From: a bacterium | GTDB taxonomy: Bacteria; Joyebacterota; Joyebacteria; Joyebacterales; Joyebacteraceae | Direction of reading: 5' to 3' | NCBI GenBank assembly: GCA_025774935.1 | Contig: JALGZK010000002.1 | Location: forward strand, 186,001-250,000 | DNA length: 64,000 bases | In this document: piece by piece, positions 50,623 through 59,955 of the stretch | How positions within the stretch are numbered: the first letter of the stretch is position 1 | Layout: each line of letters begins with the position of its first letter | The notes under the pieces: generated by a model | Database searches by the model: none | What the model was told of the DNA's origin: nothing | What the model saw: only the letters and a program-made list of their open reading frames with translations | Position numbers and translations under genes: made by a program

Positions 50623-51630
50623 TCAGTCCGCCGCCCGGACCACCACGTTTCCATCGTTCGTCCTGATCCTCACGCGTCCGTCGCCGGTGCCGTGCACCCC
50701 CGCGACGCGGTGGTCGGACTCAGAGAACCCCGAGACGTTCGGTAGCGCCACCTCGACGTCCCCGTCGTCCATCGTGATCAGGAACTCGAAGAACTGGGCG
50801 GCATTCACGACGACCTCTATGTCCCCGTCGTCGGTCGCCACGTCGAGGTCGAGCCGCTCCACCTTCAGAAGCCCGACGTCCATCGTGCCGTCCTGTCCAC
50901 GGAGCTCGACACGCTCGGACCGGATGTTCTCGAGGGTGATGTCACCATCGTCGACGTCGATCTCGATCTCACCCTCAAGCGAGTCCACGTCGATGTCCCC
51001 GTCCTGGAGGGATATCCGAGCGTACGGCGCCTTCACTCCCGACAGGTCGATGTCTCCGTCGTCGCCGGAGAGCGTGAGCTCGCCCTCCAGTCCGTCAATC
51101 TCGATGTCCCCGTCCTGGAACAACACCCTCGTGCTCGTGTTTACGACGTCGGCTAGCGTGACGTCACCGTCGTCCAGGTCGACGCTGATGTCGCCGCGCC
51201 AGCCTTCTATCTCGATGTCACCGTCGTCTCCGCGGAGATTGATGACGATGTAGCTCGGGGCGCTGATCGTGTAGGTGTACCGACGCTCCTTGACCGCGCG
51301 GAAGAAATCCACGCGGTCCGGCGACGTCTCGTAGCCGGTCACGAAGACCCCGTCATCGGTCTCCTTGAACTCCACCGTGAAGTCGGGGTCGTCACCGAAC
51401 CCGAGCGACGTGATCTCCGCGTGGTAGATGACCTCGACGTCGATCACGTCCTTGTCCCACGGCGTGATCGTCACGTCGCCATCGCCGTGCTCGACTGAGA
51501 GGCGGTGCCCCTCCTTGACGTCGAAGCTCTCGTGGAACTCCCTGTCGATGACCACTCCTGCCGCAGGTCCAGCGGCCGCGGCGACGAATGCCGCTGCCAG
51601 CACCAAGATGGAACCTGTCTTCGCGTGCAT
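50623..51630 (-). CDS. Secreted DUF4097-family repeat protein
   Basis: 335 residues. ATG at 51630 after GGGAGG; signal peptide (about 1-25). The mature part is a beta-solenoid of about 20-residue turns, each with DDGDI, QDGDI or similar: GDGDVTITPWDKD, GDDGDIEIEGWRGDISVDLDDGDV, and so on, about a dozen times. DUF4097 (adhesin-like) proteins often accompany sensory systems but have no defined chemistry. The dense Asp may bind calcium. The in-frame ATG at 51738 lacks a ribosome site. Confidence 0.85.
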   Translation of the reverse strand: MHAKTGSILVLAAAFVAAAAGPAAGVVIDREFHESFDVKEGHRLSVEHGDGDVTITPWDKDVIDVEVIYHAEITSLGFGDDPDFTVEFKETDDGVFVTGYETSPDRVDFFRAVKERRYTYTISAPSYIVINLRGDDGDIEIEGWRGDISVDLDDGDVTLADVVNTSTRVLFQDGDIEIDGLEGELTLSGDDGDIDLSGVKAPYARISLQDGDIDVDSLEGEIEIDVDDGDITLENIRSERVELRGQDGTMDVGLLKVERLDLDVATDDGDIEVVVNAAQFFEFLITMDDGDVEVALPNVSGFSESDHRVAGVHGTGDGRVRIRTNDGNVVVRAAD

Positions 51631-51748
51631 ACCTCCCCCTCTCGACGCGGGTTCTCTCTGGGCCCGTCTACCGGTTTGACAGCGCGGGCACCCGGAGGGT
51701 TTCGTGGCCAGATGGACGCGGTATCGCTTCCAGAACACCGGCGCGCCA

Positions 51749-51757
51749 TGCTATCAT
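51749..51757 (+). promoter_or_regulatory. Extended -10 promoter of pepF
   Basis: TGC-TATCAT about 40 bases before the pepF ATG; no convincing -35. Confidence 0.4.
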
Positions 51758-51795
51758 AGGTTCTTCAACACAGCCACGAACCGAGGAGGACGAGA

Positions 51796-53616
51796 ATGCC
51801 GGAGACCGCCATCAAGGAGAAGCTCCCCCACTGGGACCTCTCTAACGTCTATCAAGGACTCGAGAGCGACGATTTCGAGGCCGACCTCGCGAAGGTCACG
51901 AGGCAGCTCGACGAGCTCGAGACCCTCATCGAGAGGCACGGGATCGGACGTCTCGAGGCGCCGCCCACCGACGTCGCCGCGACGGCTGCGGCGCTCGAGG
52001 AGTTCCTCACGCTCCTCGACGACACACTCCGCGTGCGCTCTGCCCTCATATCGTTCGTCCAGAGTTTCATCACGACGGACTCGTACAACAAGACCGCCGC
52101 CAAGCGCGGGAGCGAGCTCGAAAAGCTCGGCGTCCGGGCGAACAGCGTCTACGTGCGCTTCGAGGGATGGATCGGGTCGCTCGCACCCGTTCTCGACCAG
52201 GTGTGTGAGGGCACGGGGTTCGCTGCGGAACACAAGCTCGCGCTCAGGGACATCGTCGACCAGAGCAAGTACCGCATGGAGACCGCCCTCGAGGACCTCG
52301 CGTCGGAACTCCTCATCTCCGGCGGCGGCATCATGCACAAGCTCCAAGGGACGGTCACCAGCCAGCTCAAGATGCCGATCGAGCATGAGGGGAAGACCGA
52401 GGAGCTGCCGATCACGATGATCCGGAACTTCTCGAACTCCACGGATCCTGACCTCAGGAAGCGCGCGTTCGACACCGAGATGGAAGGGTATGAGAAGATC
52501 CGCGAGCCCGTCGCGTTCGCTCTGAACTGCGTCAAGGGGACGTCGATCACTCTCGCGAAGCACCGCGGGTTCGACAGCGTTCTCCACTCGGCGCTCGTCT
52601 ACAACATGATGGACCAGGAGACCCTGGACGCGCTCCTCGTCGCGATGAAGGACTCGTTCCCGATGTTCCGCGGCTACTTCAAGAGCAAGTCCAAGAAGCT
52701 GGGGAAGGAGAAGCTCCCGTGGTGGGATCTGACCGCGCCCGTCGGTGAGGTCGAGCTCACGTACTCGTGGCAGGAGGCTTCGGACTACGTCGTTCAGCAG
52801 TTCGGGAACTTCAGCGACGAACTGGCGGGATTCGCGCGGAACGCGTTCGACAAGAAATGGATCGACGCAGAGCCGCGCGACGGGAAGCAGGGCGGCGCGT
52901 TCTGCATGGGCGTGAGGACCGTCGAGGAGTCGCGCATCCTGGCGAACTTCGACGGAAGCTTCGATCAGCTCATCACGCTCGCCCATGAGCTCGGCCACGG
53001 ATATCACTCGTTCTGTCAGAAGGGGTTGCCCATGCTGAGGCGTGGGTCCCCCATGACGCTCGCCGAGACGGCGTCGATCTTCTGCGAGACGATCGTGTTC
53101 AACGCGGCCCTCGAGTCCGCGCCGGAAGAGGCCAGACTCGGGATCCTCGAGAACCAGCTCGTCGGGGCTTCGCAGGTGATCGTAGACATCTACTCCCGCT
53201 TCATCTTCGAGTCCGAGATAGTGAAGCGCCGCGAGAGCGCCGAGCTGTCGGCGGACGAGTTCTGCGAGATCATGCTCGACGCGCAGCGCCAGACGTACGG
53301 CGACGCCATCGACGAGGACCACATGAATAAGTACATGTGGCTCTGGAAGCCGCACTACTACTCTCACGGGTACAACTTCTACAACTTTCCCTACGCCTTC
53401 GGGCTCCTGTTCGGGCTCGGTGTCTACGCGATGTACCTCAAGGAGGGCGACGCGTTCATCCCGCGCTACAAGGAGCTCCTCCGAGGCACCGGGGAGGGCA
53501 AGGTCGCCGAGATCGCCGGGAGGATCGGGATCGACGTCCGGTCCCGCGATTTCTGGGACGACAGCATCAGAATCGTCGGGAAGCAGGTCGAGCAGTACGT
53601 CGCTCTCGACGACTAG
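51796..53616 (+). CDS. pepF: Oligoendopeptidase F (M3B)
   Basis: 606 residues, all-helical M3 metalloprotease. Zinc site HELGH (397-401) in LAHELGHGYHSF, with the second-helix Glu in MTLAETASIFCETIVF. The N-terminal WDLSNVYQGLESDDFEADL is standard for PepF. Cuts peptides of about 7-17 residues in the cytoplasm. RBS GAGGA; a strong terminator follows. Confidence 0.95.
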   Translation: MPETAIKEKLPHWDLSNVYQGLESDDFEADLAKVTRQLDELETLIERHGIGRLEAPPTDVAATAAALEEFLTLLDDTLRVRSALISFVQSFITTDSYNKTAAKRGSELEKLGVRANSVYVRFEGWIGSLAPVLDQVCEGTGFAAEHKLALRDIVDQSKYRMETALEDLASELLISGGGIMHKLQGTVTSQLKMPIEHEGKTEELPITMIRNFSNSTDPDLRKRAFDTEMEGYEKIREPVAFALNCVKGTSITLAKHRGFDSVLHSALVYNMMDQETLDALLVAMKDSFPMFRGYFKSKSKKLGKEKLPWWDLTAPVGEVELTYSWQEASDYVVQQFGNFSDELAGFARNAFDKKWIDAEPRDGKQGGAFCMGVRTVEESRILANFDGSFDQLITLAHELGHGYHSFCQKGLPMLRRGSPMTLAETASIFCETIVFNAALESAPEEARLGILENQLVGASQVIVDIYSRFIFESEIVKRRESAELSADEFCEIMLDAQRQTYGDAIDEDHMNKYMWLWKPHYYSHGYNFYNFPYAFGLLFGLGVYAMYLKEGDAFIPRYKELLRGTGEGKVAEIAGRIGIDVRSRDFWDDSIRIVGKQVEQYVALDD

Positions 53617-53657
53617 AAGAGCTCGCCGGCGGTACTCTCGGCGAGGGGCAGGACCAG

Positions 53658-53681
53658 CGGGGGAGCCTGGAGGCTCCCCCG
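53658..53681 (+). terminator. Intrinsic terminator of pepF
   Basis: CGGGGGAGCC / GGCTCCCCCG, 4-base loop, then TTTCACG, 42 bases after the stop. Confidence 0.7.
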
Positions 53682-53763
53682 TTTCACGTCCCTCGACACG
53701 CGACGCGGGGGGATGTAACCTCGATTGAGGAGACGCCGATGTCACACCCACAAAGGAGCTCTC

Positions 53764-54183
53764 GTGCCCATCGTGACGGCGACCATCGGCCGCAGAACGC
53801 GGGGTGACGGAGACACCGTCGACCTCACAGACGACCTCTCCGCAGCCATCGGCGAGAGCGGGCTCGGGAACGGTGTCGCCACGCTCTTCATCGGCGGATC
53901 GACAGCAGGGATCACGACCATCGAGTTCGAGCCCGGCGCCGTCTCTGACCTCCAGCAGGTCTTCGAGGCGATTGCGCCGCAGGACCGTGACTGGCGGCAC
54001 CACCTCCGCTGGGGCGACCACAACGGACACAGCCACGTCCGCTCGGCCCTCCTCGGTCCGAGCCTCTCGGTTCCGTTCGTGAACGGCGCGCTCACCCTAG
54101 GAACATGGCAGCAGGTGGTTCTCGTCGACTTCGACGACCGTCCGAGGACGCGTGAGGTCGTAGTGCAGCTGATTGGGGAGTAG
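53764..54183 (+). CDS. yjbQ: YjbQ/UPF0047 family protein
   Basis: 139 residues from GTG 53764 (AAAGGAG upstream). Conserved GGSTAGITTIEFEPG and WGDHNGHSHVRSALLG, the latter with the clustered His residues of the family, and the C-terminal GTWQQVVLVDFDDRPRTREV. Escherichia coli YjbQ has weak thiamine-phosphate synthase activity; the true role is unclear. Confidence 0.9.
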   Translation: MPIVTATIGRRTRGDGDTVDLTDDLSAAIGESGLGNGVATLFIGGSTAGITTIEFEPGAVSDLQQVFEAIAPQDRDWRHHLRWGDHNGHSHVRSALLGPSLSVPFVNGALTLGTWQQVVLVDFDDRPRTREVVVQLIGE

Positions 54184-54189
54184 CCGCTC

Positions 54190-55026
54190 ATGAGAGTCGT
54201 CGTGACAGGAGGAAGCGGGCTCGTCGGCAGGCGCATCGTCACGTTGCTCGCTCGTGAGCACGACGTCGTCAACTTCGACCTCCGTGAGCCGCCCGAACAC
54301 GCCGCGCCCTACGTCCGGGGAGACATCCTCGAGACCGCAGCGCTCCTCCGTGCGCTCGACGGCGCCGACGTCGTCGTCCACGCCGCCGCGCTCCCGGGCC
54401 CCTCGTTCGGCACAGAAGCGGAGATCCAGCGAGTCAACGTGACCGGAACGGAGACCGTCGCTGAGGCGGCCATCGCATCGCGCGTTCCCCGCATCGTCCA
54501 CATCTCGAGCGACGCGGTCCTCGGGTTCGTGTTCTCGGGCGGTCGCACGAAACCGCTATACCTCCCCGTAGACGAGGCCCACCCGCTCTCCCCGGTGGAA
54601 CCGTACGGCCGCAGCAAGCTCGCCGCCGAACTCGCGCTCAGGCGACTCGTGGGTCCCGGACTCACGGTCGTGTCTCTCAGGCCCCCATGGGTCTGGGTTC
54701 CGGAGGAGTACGAGAAGTACAGCCGACTCACAGCACACCCGGATGAGTGGAGCGACGGGCTGTGGGCGTACGTCCACGGCGACGATCTCGCCCGCGCCGT
54801 CGAAATGGCGGTGACGCGGCCGGCCCCGGAGGGATTCCACGCCGTGTTCGTCGATGCGCCCGACAACGGAACGACCCTGCCGACGCGCGTCCTGGTCGAC
54901 AGGCATCACCCGGGCACGCCGCTTGACCCGGACCACGGCGAGTTCGCGGGGCTCATCTCGTCGAACGCAGCCGAGCAGCTCCTCGGATGGTCGGCGACGA
55001 TGGTGTGGCGCGAGTTCCTCGCGTAG
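54190..55026 (+). CDS. NAD(P)-dependent epimerase/dehydratase (extended SDR)
   Basis: 278 residues: dinucleotide loop VTGGSGLVGRRIV (about 5-17), acidic FDLREP, VVHAAALPGPSFG, and the catalytic Tyr-x3-Lys in EPYGRSKLAAE with Ser in HISSDAVLG. Changes a sugar or sugar-nucleotide; substrate unknown. Six bases after yjbQ and ten before the nucleoside hydrolase, so part of a three-gene unit. Confidence 0.88.
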   Translation: MRVVVTGGSGLVGRRIVTLLAREHDVVNFDLREPPEHAAPYVRGDILETAALLRALDGADVVVHAAALPGPSFGTEAEIQRVNVTGTETVAEAAIASRVPRIVHISSDAVLGFVFSGGRTKPLYLPVDEAHPLSPVEPYGRSKLAAELALRRLVGPGLTVVSLRPPWVWVPEEYEKYSRLTAHPDEWSDGLWAYVHGDDLARAVEMAVTRPAPEGFHAVFVDAPDNGTTLPTRVLVDRHHPGTPLDPDHGEFAGLISSNAAEQLLGWSATMVWREFLA

Positions 55027-55036
55027 GAGGTCGACG

Positions 55037-56002
55037 GTGAAGAAGGTCGTCCTCGACATGGACACCGGCGTGGACGACGCGCTCGCGATCGTGCTCGCGA
55101 TGAACGCGCCGGAGCTGGACGTCGTCGCGATCACAACGGTGGCCGGGAACGTCTCCGTGGAGAAGTGCACTAGAAATTCGCTACTTCTGACGGAGATTCT
55201 CCAGCCGGACGATCCTCCTCCCGTGGCAGAGGGAGCTTCGACGCCCCTAGTGAAGCAGCTCGTCACGGCGCCGGAGGTGCACGGCCCGGACGGACTCGGG
55301 GGCGAACTCGGAACGCTGCCGACGCCATCGCGGCCGCGGCTCGAGGTGCCGGCACACGAGGTTCTCACCGCTCTGCCCCGGGAGTGTCCTGGCGAGATCA
55401 CGCTCGTCGCGACCGGCCCGCTCACCAACGTGGCGCGGGCCCTTCGGGAGGACCGAACCGGCATGGCGCTCTGCGAGAGGCTCGTGATCATGGGCGGCGC
55501 TTTCGGGGTGCCGGGCAACACCGGCCCGGTCGCCGAGTTCAACTTCTACGTCGACCCGGAGGCCGCGCAGATCGTGATGGACTCCGGACTGGACATCACG
55601 CTCGTCCCCCTCGACGTCACCACGGCGACCATTCTGACGCGCGAGGTACTCGAGGGATACCGAGGCACAGGGGGCGACGCGAAGAGACGGCCGGGTCGCG
55701 ACTTGGGCGCCATCCTCTACCGTGCACTCGATTACTACATCCGCTACCAGCTGAAGGAGTCCGGCCTGGACGCCGGCTACATGCACGACCCGCTCGCCGT
55801 GGCGTCGGTCATCGAGCCTTCGATAGTGACGGCCACCACCGGCCGCGTCGAGGTCGTCCCGGGCGGGAAGGACCGCGGTCGTTCGTTCGCCCACCCGCCG
55901 GGGCCGGGCGGCCCGGAGGTCCGCATCGCGACGAGCGTTGACGCTCGCACGTTCGCGCGTCTTCTGGGGCGAGGGGTTCTGTCGCCGACATTCGGTCTCT
56001 AG
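55037..56002 (+). CDS. Inosine-uridine-preferring nucleoside hydrolase
   Basis: 321 residues from GTG 55037 after TAGGAGG. Calcium-site DMDTGVDDALAIV (7-19, the D-x-D-x-G-x-D-D signature), ATGPLTNVARAL, IMGGAFGVPGNTGPVAEFNFYVDPEAA divided by the family's conserved Asn and Asp, and MHDPLAVASV near the end. Hydrolyses the N-glycosidic bond of nucleosides to free ribose. Fits the nearby nucleoside phosphorylase in nucleoside salvage. Confidence 0.92.
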   Translation: MKKVVLDMDTGVDDALAIVLAMNAPELDVVAITTVAGNVSVEKCTRNSLLLTEILQPDDPPPVAEGASTPLVKQLVTAPEVHGPDGLGGELGTLPTPSRPRLEVPAHEVLTALPRECPGEITLVATGPLTNVARALREDRTGMALCERLVIMGGAFGVPGNTGPVAEFNFYVDPEAAQIVMDSGLDITLVPLDVTTATILTREVLEGYRGTGGDAKRRPGRDLGAILYRALDYYIRYQLKESGLDAGYMHDPLAVASVIEPSIVTATTGRVEVVPGGKDRGRSFAHPPGPGGPEVRIATSVDARTFARLLGRGVLSPTFGL

Positions 56003-56081
56003 CGGACGACCAGCGACCTGATAACTGAATCCCCTCAGGAATGATCCCTGCCTCTCCTCCTGACTCCTGCTCATTCCCCGC

Positions 56082-56110
56082 TTGGCGTGTACTCAACCAT
56101 CATGTAAGAT
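56082..56110 (+). promoter_or_regulatory. Promoter of the Ser/Thr kinase gene
   Basis: TTGGCG (56082-56087), 17-base spacer, TAAGAT (56105-56110), about 75 bases before the GTG. Confidence 0.5.
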
Positions 56111-56182
56111 GGTAGGTGATTCATCTCTCCAGCACATCGCCATGCCGTATCGGCGTGGCGGTCGAACGCGAGGTTAACGCCC

Positions 56183-58762
56183 GTGATCGGGACCACTGTC
56201 TCTCATTACAGGATAGTCGAGAAGCTTGGTGAGGGCGGCATGGGCGTCGTCTACCGGGCCGAGGATACCAAGCTCGGGCGCACGGTCGGGCTCAAGTTCC
56301 TCCGCGCGGAGTTCACGCGCGACGCTCACGCGAAGGAGCGCTTCGTCCAAGAGGCGCGCGCTGCATCCGCGCTCGACCACCCCAATATCTGCACGATCCA
56401 CGAGATCGACGAGACCGACACCGGGGAGCTCTTCATCAGCATGGCCTGCTATGAGGGCGAGACCGTCAAGGACCGCCTCGCGCGGGGACCTCTCGAGATT
56501 ATGGATGCGATCGACATCGCCCTCCAAGTTGCCGCCGGCCTCGGCAAGGCGCATGGACGGGGGATCGTCCACCGCGATATCAAGCCAGGGAACATCTTCC
56601 TCAAGCGGGATGGCCTCGCGAAGATCCTAGACTTCGGTTTGGCCAAGCTCGCAGACCAGACCAAGCTCACGAAGGTTGGGAGCACAGTGGGGACGGTCTC
56701 GTACATGTCGCCGGAACAGGCGCGTGGACGTAAGATCGACCCACGAACGGACATCTGGTCACTCGGTGTTGTCCTCTACGAGATGGTCTCGGGGCTACGT
56801 CCCTTTCGCGGAGAGCACGAACAGGCGGTCCTCTACTCGATCTGTCAGGAGCCCCCTGAACCGATTGCCGGCCTGAGGGACGATATCCCGCAGGCGCTCG
56901 CCGGGATTATCGCACGGTGTCTGCGGAAGGATGCCGACGAGCGGTACCGCACCATTGGGGAGCTGTCCGACGATCTCTCCGCGCTCCGGGAAGCCATCAG
57001 GCTCGGAGTTGCCCCCACAACACAGGGCGAGTGGCCCCCGCCAGTCCCACCCCCGCCCCCGCCCCCACCTCCCAAGCGGAAGAGGATCGTCGTCGTCGTC
57101 TCTTTCGTCACGGTCGTGCTCCTCGGCGTTGGCCTTTGGTACGCCATCCCTCCCCCGCTTCCGGAGATGAAGTACCTCGCTATCCTCCCCCCAGTCGCGC
57201 TCGGTGATCCGGAGGAACAGGCGTTCGCGGATGGCTTCACTGAATACCTGACGTTCCGGCTGTCTCAGCTCGAGAGGCACTCCGGCTCGTTCTGGGTCGA
57301 GGCCGGAACGTATGTGCGCTCACGGGGGGTCGCAACGGTCGACGACGCGCGCACCAATCTCGGTGCGACCCTGGCGCTCACCGGTACCATCGAGCGAAGA
57401 GGGAACGACGTCGGCGTGCACTTGGATCTCATCGATGCTGAGAGCGGTCGAACGATCAAGACGATAGATCATTCTGAGAGCCTCGGAAACGTAGTCGCTC
57501 TCCAGAACGATATCGTCCTGCACCTTGCGCGGCTCTTGGGCGTAGGTGCAACCGCGGAGGCGAGCCGGGACGTCTCCGCGGGAGGAACAACCGTTCCCAC
57601 TGCCTTCGAGGCGTACCTGACGGGGACGGGTCACGTCATCCGGCTCGGCGGCACGAAGGAGTCGCGCGTCCGCGCCGCGATTGGCTTCTTCGGCGACGCG
57701 GTTGCACTCGATCCCGGATATGTCCTTGCGCTCGCGGCGCTCGGCGATGCTCACTGGCGACTATATGGGGCAACTGCGGACACCATGTGCATTGGCGAAG
57801 CTGTGGATGCTCTGGAACGATCCGTTGCTGGTGATGACGTTCTGGCTAATCCCCACGTCACCCTGGGCGAGATCAGTGCGGATGCAGGACGATACGAAGA
57901 GGCCGAGGCGCAGTTCCTCCGGGCGCTCGAGATCGACGACCTGCACCTCCACGCGAGGAATGGGCTCGCGGAAACCTATTATGCTCTCGGGGAGTACGAC
58001 CGCGCCGAGCTCCAGTATCAGCAGGCCATCGAGCTGAGACCGTGGCGGTGGGTGGGGCACTGCCACCTCGGGATATTCTACGTGAATCGGGAGGAGTACG
58101 AGAACGCTGCGCGGAAGTTCCTGCGGGTCATCGAGCTCGCCCCCGAGAACACCACTGGCTACACCAACCTCGCCCAGGCTTACGCTGCCGAAGAGAATTA
58201 TGAGTTGGCACACGAGACAATGAAGAGGGCGAACGACGAGCTCGAACTTGATTTCGACGACTACTTGACCTTCGGAACCCTCTACTTCTATATGGCGAAG
58301 TACGCAGACGCTGCAGATATGTACGACAAGGCTCGCAGCCTCGACGACAGTGAGCACTTCGTCTGGGGATACTTGGGATCAGCATACGAATGGGTTCCTG
58401 GCGGAGGAGGGCTCGCGAAGGAGGCGTACCGGGAAGCCGCAAGAAGAGCGGAAGAGAGTCGAAGGGCTCGGCCCGACGATCCGATGCTCCTGTGCTTCTT
58501 GGGTGGGTACTACGCTTCCCTTGGAGACACGGCCGCTGCGATTGACCTCACAGAACAGGCCCTAGCACTCGACGCAGAGGACGCAGTGCTCATGTTCCAG
58601 GCGGGCCACAACTACGAGGTACTCGAAGATCGCGAGCACGCGCTCCACTGGATCGGTGCGGCCCTGGCGAGGGGTTATCCCAGAAGCGAGTGTGAGACGA
58701 CGCCTGCGCTGCGCGGACTCTGCACGGACCCGCGGTACGCAGCTATCGTAGAGAGCTTGTAG
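56183..58762 (+). CDS. Transmembrane Ser/Thr protein kinase with TPR sensor domain
   Basis: 859 residues. Hanks kinase (about 8-270): LGEGGMGVVYRAED, Lys in VGLKFL, HRDIKPGN, DFGLAKL, MSPEQARG. A Pro-rich hinge with ten consecutive Pro precedes a basic anchor and one membrane helix (about 305-325, IVVVVSFVTVVLLGVGLWY). The outside part has a FlgO/adenylate-cyclase-like domain (LAILPPVALGDPEEQAFADGFTEYL split by family turns) and about eight TPR repeats to the end. Phosphorylates Ser/Thr; the TPRs likely dock partners. Codons here are visibly less GC-rich at third positions than in neighbours. Confidence 0.92.
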   Translation: MIGTTVSHYRIVEKLGEGGMGVVYRAEDTKLGRTVGLKFLRAEFTRDAHAKERFVQEARAASALDHPNICTIHEIDETDTGELFISMACYEGETVKDRLARGPLEIMDAIDIALQVAAGLGKAHGRGIVHRDIKPGNIFLKRDGLAKILDFGLAKLADQTKLTKVGSTVGTVSYMSPEQARGRKIDPRTDIWSLGVVLYEMVSGLRPFRGEHEQAVLYSICQEPPEPIAGLRDDIPQALAGIIARCLRKDADERYRTIGELSDDLSALREAIRLGVAPTTQGEWPPPVPPPPPPPPPKRKRIVVVVSFVTVVLLGVGLWYAIPPPLPEMKYLAILPPVALGDPEEQAFADGFTEYLTFRLSQLERHSGSFWVEAGTYVRSRGVATVDDARTNLGATLALTGTIERRGNDVGVHLDLIDAESGRTIKTIDHSESLGNVVALQNDIVLHLARLLGVGATAEASRDVSAGGTTVPTAFEAYLTGTGHVIRLGGTKESRVRAAIGFFGDAVALDPGYVLALAALGDAHWRLYGATADTMCIGEAVDALERSVAGDDVLANPHVTLGEISADAGRYEEAEAQFLRALEIDDLHLHARNGLAETYYALGEYDRAELQYQQAIELRPWRWVGHCHLGIFYVNREEYENAARKFLRVIELAPENTTGYTNLAQAYAAEENYELAHETMKRANDELELDFDDYLTFGTLYFYMAKYADAADMYDKARSLDDSEHFVWGYLGSAYEWVPGGGGLAKEAYREAARRAEESRRARPDDPMLLCFLGGYYASLGDTAAAIDLTEQALALDAEDAVLMFQAGHNYEVLEDREHALHWIGAALARGYPRSECETTPALRGLCTDPRYAAIVESL

Positions 58763-58806
58763 GATGGGCTCCGAAGGAGCGGAGCCACTGAGATGGAGGT
58801 GCGCAC

Positions 58807-59133
58807 ATGGGACGATCAATCCACGTCTTCATCGACCAGGACACTCTCAAGGTTCCCTCTTTCACGGCGAACCCGGGCGATTGGGTCTGTTGGCACACAG
58901 GTGACCTCCCCGTGAGACTCGTCTTCAATGACGAAGGTGATGGTTCCATTGACGACTCGCGGGCTGTTTTTGGACTGACTGATTATGGTCCTTTCACTGG
59001 CACAGCAACCCTAATCGTCAAAGGAGTAGACCCCAAGAGAGATCGGTTGCACTACAGAATCGACTGCCCAGAGGCGCCGATGGGTTACCTCTTGGGTGAC
59101 TCTCATCCGGTCATGATCATCAAGAAGCCGTAG
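58807..59133 (+). CDS. Hypothetical protein, possibly cupredoxin-like
   Basis: 108 residues, no signal peptide. Opens GRSIHVFIDQDTLKVPSFTANPGDWVCWHTGDLPVRLVFN in beta-strand pattern; the GDxVxW element recalls cupredoxin-like folds but the copper ligands are not clear. Three Cys/His-containing turns. 44 bases after the kinase gene, with similar lower GC, so it may be a partner or co-inherited passenger. Confidence 0.6.
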   Translation: MGRSIHVFIDQDTLKVPSFTANPGDWVCWHTGDLPVRLVFNDEGDGSIDDSRAVFGLTDYGPFTGTATLIVKGVDPKRDRLHYRIDCPEAPMGYLLGDSHPVMIIKKP

Positions 59134-59173
59134 CGGCCGTGCGCCGCCGATCAACGGCTAATCGACCACAAAG

Positions 59174-59204
59174 AGAAGCGGGCCTCAACCGGGGCCCGCT
59201 TTCT
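59174..59204. terminator. Bidirectional intrinsic terminator
   Basis: AGAAGCGGGCC / GGCCCGCTTTCT around an 8-base loop; U-rich on both strands (TTTCTCC plus; TCTTTG minus). Lies between the small gene and the convergent Mrp/ferredoxin operon. Confidence 0.7.
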
Positions 59205-59235
59205 CCTGCAGGAACTTCGTGTTGCGCGTGGGGCG

Positions 59236-59841
59236 CTATCCCTGCCAGTCCTCCGTCAGATACGTCTCGCGCCTGCAAGCCGGGCACATGACGAGATAGC
59301 TGTCCCCTCTCGAGACCGGCTTCTCCTCGGGCCGCGTCGACGGGTCGGTCGTGAGGCCGAGTCCCTTGTGGAGCGACACGAGAAGCGTGGGGTTCGCGAC
59401 CGCGAGCGACCCGACCTTGCGCGCGATCCACTGGAGGTGGCCGAGGGTCGTCACGATGTCGCCGCAGTGCTCGCACCTGACGAGCGTGTGCTCGATCTTC
59501 GTGTTCGCCTGCGAACGGTCGAAGACCGCCAGCTCGTAGTTGTGCCCCAACACGATCCCCGTCTTCGAGGTGCAGTTAGCCTCGCACTGGCCGCAGAAGA
59601 TGCAGTTGTCGAAGTTGTGAACGAGGGTCCGCTTGTCGCCCTCGTCGATGACGTCGATCGTCCTCGCGGGACACACCTCCGCACACGCACCACACCCGAT
59701 GCAGTCGTCCTCGCTGAACTCCGGCTGACCGCGGAACGCCTCCGCGGGCTCCAGTGGCGTGACCGGGAAGGTCGATGTGTACGGCCCCTTCACGACGGCC
59801 GTGATCGCTTCCTTGAGCTCCCGCAGCTTAGGCTTTCTCAT
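59236..59841 (-). CDS. 2x[4Fe-4S] ferredoxin subunit of an Mbh/Ech/Nuo-type complex
   Basis: 201 residues. Two [4Fe-4S] motifs: Cys47-50-53-57 (CIGCGACAEVCP) and Cys80-83-86-90 (CIFCGQCEANC), as in NuoI, MbhN and HycF. Two further CxxC pairs (Cys123/126 and Cys186/189) could bind another metal. It passes electrons between ferredoxin or hydrogenase modules and the membrane part. It follows mrpG by 114 bases in the same direction, as the last gene of the operon. Confidence 0.85.
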   Translation of the reverse strand: MRKPKLRELKEAITAVVKGPYTSTFPVTPLEPAEAFRGQPEFSEDDCIGCGACAEVCPARTIDVIDEGDKRTLVHNFDNCIFCGQCEANCTSKTGIVLGHNYELAVFDRSQANTKIEHTLVRCEHCGDIVTTLGHLQWIARKVGSLAVANPTLLVSLHKGLGLTTDPSTRPEEKPVSRGDSYLVMCPACRRETYLTEDWQG

Positions 59842-59955
59842 GGTCGTTCCAGTCCCCTCGGTGTCGGGTCCCCTGTGTAGTATCCGCTCTCCAAAGCAAG
59901 AACCGTTCTCGAACGGGTCGCGCCGGCCGTAACGTGCGGACCCGTCCGCGGACCT

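Noticed and set aside
50740-51240. Interspersed short repeats suggesting a CRISPR or minisatellite
   Set aside because: They are the codons for repeated DDGDI turns of the DUF4097 protein and have irregular spacing.
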